Source: an uncultured Collinsella sp. (GTDB lineage: Bacteria > Actinomycetota > Coriobacteriia > Coriobacteriales > Coriobacteriaceae). From it: DNA of 8,851 bases. Positions 1 through 5,249 of this stretch are shown piece by piece (positions within the stretch are counted from its first letter, which is position 1; every line of letters begins with the position of its first letter). The notes beneath the pieces are model-generated. The model was given only the letters and a program-made list of their open reading frames with translations. It had not been told where the DNA came from and searched no databases. A program made the position numbers and the translations under genes. Location: NCBI GenBank assembly GCA_900756765.1, contig CAAELE010000028.1, positions 1 through 8,851 of the forward strand. Reading direction: 5' to 3'.

Positions 1-105
1 AGGGCCTACGAGGCATGGGTCGAGGCGGGACTTCCGCTCGATTGGGACAGGCAAGCCTTCGAGGCCGAGCGCAAAATGAATTCTAAAAAACACCTTGCCG
101 AATAG
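1..105 (+). CDS. 3' end of an unidentified gene (partial)
   Basis: Reading frame 1 is open from the window edge to a TAG at 103-105 and encodes the last 34 residues of a protein. The tail is RAYEAWVEAGLPLDWDRQAF, then a charged stretch ending in KKHLAE. It is rich in Glu, Ala and Lys with two Trp, and looks like a helical soluble C-terminus. The frame is immediately followed by a strong hairpin (118-162), as expected for the end of a transcription unit. I do not recognise the family, and too little is present to assign a function. The codons change from GC-rich to A-rich (AAA ATG AAT TCT AAA AAA) near the end, which is common at gene ends. The partner gene ilvE converges on it. Confidence 0.6.
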   Translation, partial: RAYEAWVEAGLPLDWDRQAFEAERKMNSKKHLAE

Positions 106-117
106 GAGCGTCAGGAC

Positions 118-162
118 GCAAGAAGCCCTCGCCGCACGAAGTGCGCAGCGAGGGCTTCTTGC
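118..162. terminator. Intrinsic terminator between convergent genes, probably bidirectional
   Basis: Positions 118-132 and 148-162 form a perfect 15-bp inverted repeat (GCAAGAAGCCCTCGC and its complement). An inner 5-bp helix (133-137 with 141-145) closes on a GAA loop, leaving two unpaired bases at 146-147. It lies 13 nt after the stop of the plus-strand partial gene and 57 nt after the stop of minus-strand ilvE, so it can serve both. The flanking U-tract is short (UUCUUGC inside the stem) on either strand, so termination may rely on the unusually stable stem. Confidence 0.75.
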
Positions 163-218
163 ATGTCCGAGGACGCGCCGGGAGGGAACTTGCTCTCCGC
201 CCGGATAGGTAAGACAAA

Positions 219-1271
219 TTACGCGACGGTGTAAACCCAGTTGTGCTTATCCTCAACAGCACCAGACTGGATGCCCGTCAGGGTCTCGCGGAGCTTCTTC
301 ATAACAGGACCGATCTCGGTGTAGCCAGCCGGGAAGGTCACAGTTTCGTCGGCACCGTAGACCTTGTTGTCGATCTCGCCGACCGGGGAGATAACGGCAG
401 CGGTGCCGCACAGACCGCACTCAACAAAGGTGCCGGCCTTGACCTCGGCCCACTCGACAGGACGCTGGTCGACGGTCATGCCCAGGTCCTCAGCGACCTG
501 GACGAGCGAACGACGTGTGATGGAGGGAAGAATGGAGTCGGTGTGCGACTGCGGGACGACAAGCGTGCCGTCCTCCTTCACGAACAGGACGTTGGCGCCG
601 CCGGTCTCCTCGACATAGGTGCGGGACTCGGAGTCGAGATACAGGTTCTCGGCATAGCCCTCGCGGTGAGCCTCCATCGTGGGCTTCAGGGACATGGCGT
701 AGTTGAGGCCGGCCTTGATGTTGCCGGTGCCGTGCGGTGCGGCGCGGTCGTACTCGGAAACGCGCAGCTTGACAGGCTTGAGGCCACCCTTAAAGTACGG
801 ACCGACTGGGGTCACGAGAATGCGGAACGTGTACTCAGGAGCGGGAGCCACGCCGATCACGTCACCGGAGCCGATCATAAACGGACGCACATACAGGGTT
901 GCACCGGAGCCAAAAGGCGGAACCCAGGCGGCGTTGGCGGAGACGACCTGCTTGACGGCCTCGACAAACTTGTCCTTGGGGAACGGGGGCATCTCCAGAC
1001 GCTGGGCGGAGTTGTACATACGCTCGGCGTTCATGTCGGGACGGAAACAGACGATGCTGCCGTCCTCGGCGGTGTAGGCCTTCAGGCCCTCAAAGACCTC
1101 CTGGCAGTAATGGAAGATGCCGCCGCACTCGGAGACATGCAGGGTGTGGTCGGTGGTCAGGCCGCCCTCGTCCCACTCGCCGTCCTTCCAATGGGCCTCG
1201 TAGCTGTAATCGGTCTTCATGTAGCCAAAGCCGAGGCTACCCCAATCGATATCCTTCTTCTCGACAGTCAT
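219..1271 (-). CDS. ilvE: Branched-chain amino acid aminotransferase
   Basis: 350-residue PLP fold-type IV transaminase. It interconverts Leu, Ile and Val with their 2-oxo acids using 2-oxoglutarate/glutamate, in the cytosol. The length and motifs fit the large BCAT group (Bacillus IlvK and eukaryotic type). The Schiff-base lysine is K187 in the HGTGNIKAGLNYA segment (residues 180-192). The YVRPFMIGSG segment (127-136), the EETGGANVLFV segment (221-231) and GTAAVISPVGEI (289-300) are conserved binding elements of this fold. The ATG at 1269-1271 was chosen because AAGGAG (1278-1283) lies 6 nt upstream; the longer frame to 1379 adds 36 Arg-rich residues with no family support. The residue pair C285/C288 forms a CxxC beside the conserved GTAAVISP turn. 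The gene appears monocistronic, with no ilv or leu neighbour visible. Confidence in the family is very high; the exact substrate preference is inferred. Confidence 0.96.
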   Translation of the reverse strand: MTVEKKDIDWGSLGFGYMKTDYSYEAHWKDGEWDEGGLTTDHTLHVSECGGIFHYCQEVFEGLKAYTAEDGSIVCFRPDMNAERMYNSAQRLEMPPFPKDKFVEAVKQVVSANAAWVPPFGSGATLYVRPFMIGSGDVIGVAPAPEYTFRILVTPVGPYFKGGLKPVKLRVSEYDRAAPHGTGNIKAGLNYAMSLKPTMEAHREGYAENLYLDSESRTYVEETGGANVLFVKEDGTLVVPQSHTDSILPSITRRSLVQVAEDLGMTVDQRPVEWAEVKAGTFVECGLCGTAAVISPVGEIDNKVYGADETVTFPAGYTEIGPVMKKLRETLTGIQSGAVEDKHNWVYTVA

Positions 1272-1424
1272 ATGTCGCTCCTTACATACACGGTTGCATA
1301 CTCGCGAACCCGCACGCAAGGACCGAAGCCGGCCGCGTCGCAACGTCGCATACCCAGAGCGTAGAGCCGGGCAGGACACGCGGGCAGCATCAAAGCCGAT
1401 GGCACGTCGATTCGCATGCAGGTG

Positions 1425-1475
1425 ATTGTACTCCCCGCACGCCTTGGATAAAACGTTCTTCTTTAACTAAGTAAA
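1425..1475 (-). promoter_or_regulatory. Candidate ilvE promoter region
   Basis: The ilvE upstream gap (1272-1500) holds an AT-rich patch with two weak sigma-70-like candidates on the minus strand. The first is TTTACT (1470-1475), a 17-nt spacer and TTTATC (1447-1452). The second is a better -10, TACAAT (1425-1430), without a convincing -35. Either would give a leader of about 150-170 nt. I see no T-box or other riboswitch consensus in that leader. The rest of the gap is a GC-rich stretch containing a 49-codon open frame that reaches the ilvE start (see findings). Confidence 0.3.
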
Positions 1476-1496
1476 GTATTTTCATTTGCCTTCAAC

Positions 1497-1532
1497 ACAA
1501 AAGACCCGCCATCGAATCCGATGACGGGCCTT
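1497..1532 (-). terminator. Rho-independent terminator of the DedA-family gene
   Basis: Positions 1501-1514 pair with 1519-1532 around a 4-nt loop. The two mismatches seen on the plus strand (A-C and C-A) become U-G and G-U wobbles in minus-strand RNA. All 14 pairs therefore form only in the minus orientation. The minus transcript continues with UCUUUUGUGUUG after the stem. This lies 28 nt after the DedA stop codon and points the same way. Confidence 0.85.
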
Positions 1533-1560
1533 GGAATTCACGTCCGAAAACAAGCTCGGA

Positions 1561-2208
1561 CTAGGCGTTCTTTTTACCGAGCTTAGCCTTAACCAGACCG
1601 ACCACGGTCGGGATGATCGACACAGCGACGATGCCTACGATCAGCAGCTCAAAGTGCTCCTGCACAAAGGGGATGCCGCCAAAGAAGTAGCCCAGCAGCG
1701 TAAAGACCGTCGACCAGGTAATGCCGCCCAACACGTTAAAGACGACAAAGTTGCGCCAATGCATGCCGCCCATGCCGGCGATAAAAGGCACAAAGGTGCG
1801 GATGAACGGGAAGAAGCGACCGAGGAAGATGGCCAGGTGACCCCACTTATCCAGGAAATCCTCGGACTTTTTAATGCGCTCGGGCGTCATGGCCTTTACC
1901 TTGCCCGAGGCGATGATTTTGCGGCCAAAGAAGTGACCGATCATAAAGTTGCACTGATCGCCTAGGATTGCTGCGGCCCATGCGGTGGCCAGAAGCGCCA
2001 CGATGTTAAAGCCGCCGTTGTGGGCAAAGAAGCCCGAGGCAAACAGCAGCGAGTCGCCGGGAAGGAACGGGAAGAACACCACGCCCGTCTCGATAAAGAT
2101 GATTAGGAACACGCAGCCGTAGGCCATAAGCGGGCCGGCGGCGATCCAGCTGGCGATCGCGGTGCGCGGGTCCTTAAGCAGCTCGGCGATAAAATTGATG
2201 AAACCCAT
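1561..2208 (-). CDS. DedA-family (SNARE-associated/VTT domain) membrane protein
   Basis: 215-residue polytopic inner-membrane protein, the usual size for DedA proteins. Family features are visible in order: an amphipathic N-terminus, then FIETGVVFFPFLPGDSLLF (38-56) with the conserved acidic E40 and the PGD at 50-52. Next come GDQCNFMIGHFFGRK (83-97), and then GRFFPFIRTFVPFIAGMGGM (130-149) with the signature arginines R131 and R137. A closing hydrophobic segment spans about 185-205, followed by the basic tail KAKLGKKNA. DedA proteins act in envelope homeostasis; several members flip undecaprenyl phosphate or other phospholipids across the membrane. Which lipid this one handles cannot be read from the sequence. 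The ATG at 2206-2208 was preferred over an upstream in-frame start at 2247 because GAGAGG (2218-2223) sits 9 nt upstream, and because the added residues (MDVSAPTTERFYF) look like translated leader. It is monocistronic, with its own terminator at 1497-1532. Confidence 0.93.
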   Translation of the reverse strand: MGFINFIAELLKDPRTAIASWIAAGPLMAYGCVFLIIFIETGVVFFPFLPGDSLLFASGFFAHNGGFNIVALLATAWAAAILGDQCNFMIGHFFGRKIIASGKVKAMTPERIKKSEDFLDKWGHLAIFLGRFFPFIRTFVPFIAGMGGMHWRNFVVFNVLGGITWSTVFTLLGYFFGGIPFVQEHFELLIVGIVAVSIIPTVVGLVKAKLGKKNA

Positions 2209-2254
2209 GAAGTAAAACCTCTCAGTTGTGGGCGCGGACACGTCCAAGTTGACC

Positions 2255-2285
2255 AGTATACGGTTGCGGCGCGAGCACGGGCCAA
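2255..2285 (-). promoter_or_regulatory. Candidate promoter of the DedA-family gene
   Basis: On the minus strand there is a good -10, TATACT (2255-2260). A TTGGCC -35-like hexamer (2280-2285) sits 19 nt upstream, somewhat longer than the ideal spacing. The start of transcription would fall near 2248, giving a leader of about 40 nt before the ATG at 2208. Confidence 0.4.
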
Positions 2286-2363
2286 ACCCCTCAAAAGTCT
2301 TACTTCATTACCAGCAAGTTTGCATAACTGACACTTGTCGCCCAAGGCGAAGCAAGATCGTCC

Positions 2364-2391
2364 TTCCTAATCCCTAGCGAATCGCTATACT
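2364..2391 (+). promoter_or_regulatory. Candidate cysE promoter
   Basis: The -10 is TATACT (2386-2391), with a weak TTCCTA -35 (2364-2369) 16 nt upstream. Transcription would start near 2398, about 35 nt before the GTG. I see no clear dyad or riboswitch in the cysE leader that would point to cysteine or sulfur control. Confidence 0.45.
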
Positions 2392-2432
2392 TTATTGAAT
2401 CGCATTGTCACGGTGCTAAGGGAGGGCGGCCG

Positions 2433-3137
2433 GTGAGCTTTATCAACACCATTCGAGAGGACATCAAGACCGTCCAGGCGCAAGACCCCGCCGCGCAAAA
2501 CGGTCTGGTCATCTTCCTTTCCTACCCCGGCCTGCACGCCAAGTGGAATCATGTGCCCGAGCACTGGCTGTGGGAACACGGCCATCGATCTCTCGCCCGT
2601 GTGCTCTCGCAGTTAACCCGCCACATCACCGGCGTCGAGATTCATCCCGCCGCGCAGATTGGCAAGCACTTCTTTATCGACCACGCCATGGGCGTCGTTA
2701 TTGGCGAGACCGCCATCGTGGGCGACAACTGTGTGCTCTACCAGGGCGTCACGCTCGGCGGCACCGGCAACGAGACCGGCAAGCGCCACCCCACCCTGGG
2801 CAACAATGTCACGGTGGGCACGGGCGCCAAGGTGCTTGGCAACATCCACATCGGCAACAACGTCAAAATCGGCGGCAACTCGGTCGTCGTCAAGGACGTG
2901 CCCGACAACTGCACCGTCGTGGGCGTGCCCGGGCGCATCATCAAGCGCAACGGCTGTCGTGTGTTCGAGGAGAGCTTCGACGCCAAGCAGCATCGCGAGT
3001 ACATGCCCGACGATGCCGCCGAGCAGAGCGCCCTCAACCGTCAGGGCATCACCGAGAATGCCCGCCGCGTCAAGGAACTCGAGCAAGAGGTGGCCGAGCT
3101 CAAAGCCCTCGTCGCCAAACTTGCGGACGAGCGCTAG
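2433..3137 (+). CDS. cysE: Serine O-acetyltransferase
   Basis: 234-residue left-handed beta-helix acetyltransferase. It transfers acetyl from acetyl-CoA to L-serine, giving O-acetylserine, the committed step of cysteine synthesis. It is the short EpsC/Bacillus type: a reduced helical N-domain (about 1-65) precedes the hexapeptide-repeat helix (about 68-168). H84 in FIDHAMGVVIGE matches the catalytic histidine of E. coli CysE (H158). E69 in GVEIHPAA takes the place of its partner aspartate, as in Bacillus-type enzymes. QGVTLGGTGNETGKRHP (104-120) and the GVPGRIIK end of the domain (164-171) are typical. After the domain comes an extended tail; residues about 207-234 form a charged heptad-like segment, probably a coiled coil. 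The start is GTG at 2433, supported by AAGGGAGG (2418-2425) 7 nt upstream. No cysK neighbour is present; the gene stands alone between the DedA gene and the ABC operon. Confidence 0.95.
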   Translation: MSFINTIREDIKTVQAQDPAAQNGLVIFLSYPGLHAKWNHVPEHWLWEHGHRSLARVLSQLTRHITGVEIHPAAQIGKHFFIDHAMGVVIGETAIVGDNCVLYQGVTLGGTGNETGKRHPTLGNNVTVGTGAKVLGNIHIGNNVKIGGNSVVVKDVPDNCTVVGVPGRIIKRNGCRVFEESFDAKQHREYMPDDAAEQSALNRQGITENARRVKELEQEVAELKALVAKLADER

Positions 3138-3172
3138 AAGCGGACGGCCGCCGACAACATTGACGCCAATAC

Positions 3173-3214
3173 AAAAGGCTCGCCAGGGAATCCGCCCCCG
3201 GCGCGCCTTCTTTT
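3173..3214. terminator. Intrinsic terminator shared by cysE and the ABC operon
   Basis: Positions 3175-3188 pair with 3196-3209 (14 positions, 12 Watson-Crick pairs on the plus strand) around a 7-nt loop. The plus strand continues with CTTCTTTT, a good U-tract for cysE, whose stop is 36 nt upstream. On the minus strand the A-C mismatch becomes a U-G wobble and the stem is followed by UUUUGUAUUGG. It can therefore also end the minus-strand ABC operon, whose stop is at 3248. Confidence 0.85.
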
Positions 3215-3247
3215 CGATGTGATATGCGGGACTGCCCCTTTGTCACC

Positions 3248-5248
3248 TTATGCGAACTGGCTCAGATAGAGGTCGGCATAAGCGCCCTCGGCAGCCAGCA
3301 GCTCCTGGTGCGTACCCTGCTCGATGATATTGCCGTGATCCATGACCAGGATGAGGTCGGCATCGACGATCGTCGACAGACGGTGCGCGATCACAAAACT
3401 CGTGCGCCCGCGCATGAGCGCGTCCATAGCACGGCCGATGGCGAGCTCGGTGCGCGTGTCCACGCTCGACGTCGCCTCGTCCAGGATGAGGATCGCCGGG
3501 TTGTTGAGCAGCACGCGCGCGATGGTCAGCAGCTGACGTTGGCCCTGGCTGATGCTCTCGGCATCGTTAGCCACACGCGTGTCGTAGCCCTGCGGCATAG
3601 TGCGCACAAAGAAGTCGACCTGAGCGGCACGTGCGGCCGTGACAATCTCCTCGCGCGTCGCCTCGGGACAGCCATAGGCGATGTTCTCGGCAATGGTGCC
3701 ATCGAACAGCCAGGCGTCCTGCAACACCATGCCAAACTGCTGGCGCAGCTCGCCGCGGTCCATGCGGCTCGTGTCCACACCGTCGAGGGTAATGCGACCA
3801 CCGTCGATCTCGTAGAAGCGCATGAGCAGATTGATGAGCGTGGTCTTGCCCGAGCCCGTGGTTCCCACCACCGCGATCTTTTGGCCCGGCTCGGCGGCAA
3901 ACGACACGTCGCGCATGAGCGGCTTGTCGGGCGCATAGCCAAAACGCACGTGTTCAAAGGCAACACGGCCCTCCACCTTGCCCGGCAGCTTGGCGGCGGC
4001 CGCCGGCAACGGATCGGCCTCCATCTCGGTCTCGTCGAGCAGGTCGAACACGCGCTCGGCGCTCGCCAGCGCGCTCTGCAGCGAGTTAAAGGTGAACGAC
4101 AACTGCGTCATGGGTTCGGACGCCTCGTAAATAAACTGGAAGAACGCCTGGAACACGCCGACGGTCATGTGACCGGCAACCAGCATGCTGCAGCCCACCA
4201 GTGCAATCACGATCTGCGCCAAGCGGCCGATAAAGCGCACCGCGGGACCGACGGCGTTAATCATAAAGTCGGCCTTGGTGCTCACGCGCGCCAGCTCCTT
4301 CGAAGCCTCGTGTACCTCGGCAGAGCTCTGGCGCTCGCGGTTAAACGCACGGGTCACCAGACGGCCCGAGTAGCCTTCCTCGACCGCGCTCGTAATCTTG
4401 GACACCCACTCCTGGCGCTCGCCCGTCACATCGTGTGTGCGGCGCGACACGACCTTCGTCACCAGCAGCGAAAGTGCCGTAAAGAACAAAAAGACAAGTG
4501 TGAGCGGCACGCTAAACACGAACATCACGCTCACGGCGCCCACCACGGTACCGATCGACACCAGAAGCTGCAGCAAGCCGCGCTGCATGCTCTCGGACAT
4601 CTTGTCTAAGTCGTTGGTCGCACGGCTGACGACCTCGCCGGGACGATGCGCGTCAAAGTAGGCAAGCGGCAGACGGTTGAGCTTTTGTGCGATGCGGTTG
4701 CGTAGGCGCAGGTTGAGGCGCTCGGCAACGCTCGACATCAAAAAGCTCTGGAGTGCGTAGAACGAGGCGGCGGCGGTCCAGATCATAAAGTAGATGAAGA
4801 TGGTCCTGCCGCAGTTCTCCCAGGTAATGCTGAAGGTAGCGTTGTTGGCAAACGCCAGCTTCATATGCCCCCACAGCTCATCGATCACGCGGGCGCTGTA
4901 AGCCGGTGCCGCGGTGTTAAAAATGACATAGAACACGATGCTCGCGAACACGATGTAGAAGCGCCAATGGTCTCCGGCGGCCTCGCTCCACAGGCGGCGC
5001 ACCGTCGCCCAGGTGTCGCGGGGCGTCTCGTCCTCGTCCTCGTCGTCAACGTCGCGCATGCGCTCCGCCTCGGCGCGAGCGCGCTCGTCCTCGGCACGCT
5101 CGTTCTCCTCGTAGAGTGCCTGGCGGCGAGCCTCGCGCTCCGCCGCCTTGGCGGCTTCGTCCAGGCCGGGCGCGGCGACCGTCTCCTCAACTGTCTCTGC
5201 AACCGCGGCGTCATCGGCGATGCCCTGCTTCTTGAGCTCCTCGGTCAT
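3248..5248 (-). CDS. ABC exporter half-transporter 2 (consensus-ATPase subunit of heterodimer)
   Basis: 666-residue fused membrane domain-ATPase, the second half of a type IV (multidrug/lipid-type) ABC exporter. Residues 1-80 form an unusual charged cytoplasmic N-terminus: Glu/Ala/Arg-rich helix, then an acidic run around 67-76. Six membrane helices span about 95-385. The ATPase has Walker A GTTGSGKTT (462-470), Q-loop Q510, signature ISQGQ (566-570), Walker B ending in D590 with catalytic E591, and switch-loop H622. It thus keeps the catalytic residues, while the signature has Gln for the first Gly (SQGQ instead of SGGQ). This is the pattern of the TM288/LmrD-type partner. The ATG at 5246-5248 has AAGGGAGG (5257-5264) 8 nt upstream. 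A GTG at 5257 would touch that site and was rejected. The gene begins 1 nt after the stop of half 1, so the two are presumably translated together. The substrate is unknown; the adjacent MarR-type regulator favours a drug or toxic-compound exporter. Confidence 0.94.
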   Translation of the reverse strand: MTEELKKQGIADDAAVAETVEETVAAPGLDEAAKAAEREARRQALYEENERAEDERARAEAERMRDVDDEDEDETPRDTWATVRRLWSEAAGDHWRFYIVFASIVFYVIFNTAAPAYSARVIDELWGHMKLAFANNATFSITWENCGRTIFIYFMIWTAAASFYALQSFLMSSVAERLNLRLRNRIAQKLNRLPLAYFDAHRPGEVVSRATNDLDKMSESMQRGLLQLLVSIGTVVGAVSVMFVFSVPLTLVFLFFTALSLLVTKVVSRRTHDVTGERQEWVSKITSAVEEGYSGRLVTRAFNRERQSSAEVHEASKELARVSTKADFMINAVGPAVRFIGRLAQIVIALVGCSMLVAGHMTVGVFQAFFQFIYEASEPMTQLSFTFNSLQSALASAERVFDLLDETEMEADPLPAAAAKLPGKVEGRVAFEHVRFGYAPDKPLMRDVSFAAEPGQKIAVVGTTGSGKTTLINLLMRFYEIDGGRITLDGVDTSRMDRGELRQQFGMVLQDAWLFDGTIAENIAYGCPEATREEIVTAARAAQVDFFVRTMPQGYDTRVANDAESISQGQRQLLTIARVLLNNPAILILDEATSSVDTRTELAIGRAMDALMRGRTSFVIAHRLSTIVDADLILVMDHGNIIEQGTHQELLAAEGAYADLYLSQFA

Positions 5249-5249
5249 G

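Noticed and set aside
178..204. Possible second hairpin CCGGG...CCCGG just after ilvE
   Set aside because: Only 5 strong pairs plus a broken extension and no U-tract; the 118-162 hairpin is a much better terminator.
243..1364. 373-codon plus-strand open frame opposite ilvE
   Set aside because: It mirrors ilvE codon positions in GC-rich DNA. Its protein is low-complexity (Gly/Leu/Val/Asp/His-rich) with no recognisable domain, while ilvE on the other strand has full family motifs.
1272..1424. T-box or other amino-acid riboswitch in the ilvE leader
   Set aside because: The leader has about the right length, but I found no T-box AGGGTGG-type core and no antiterminator/terminator pair with a U-tract before the start codon.
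2613..3086. 157-codon minus-strand open frame opposite cysE
   Set aside because: It is the complement of the hexapeptide repeats of cysE, giving Val/Ala/Asp/His repeats with no independent support.
3224..4609. 461-codon plus-strand open frame opposite ABC half 2
   Set aside because: It is the antisense shadow of a certain ABC gene. The protein is His/Arg/Ala-rich with no domain, and there is no ribosome site.
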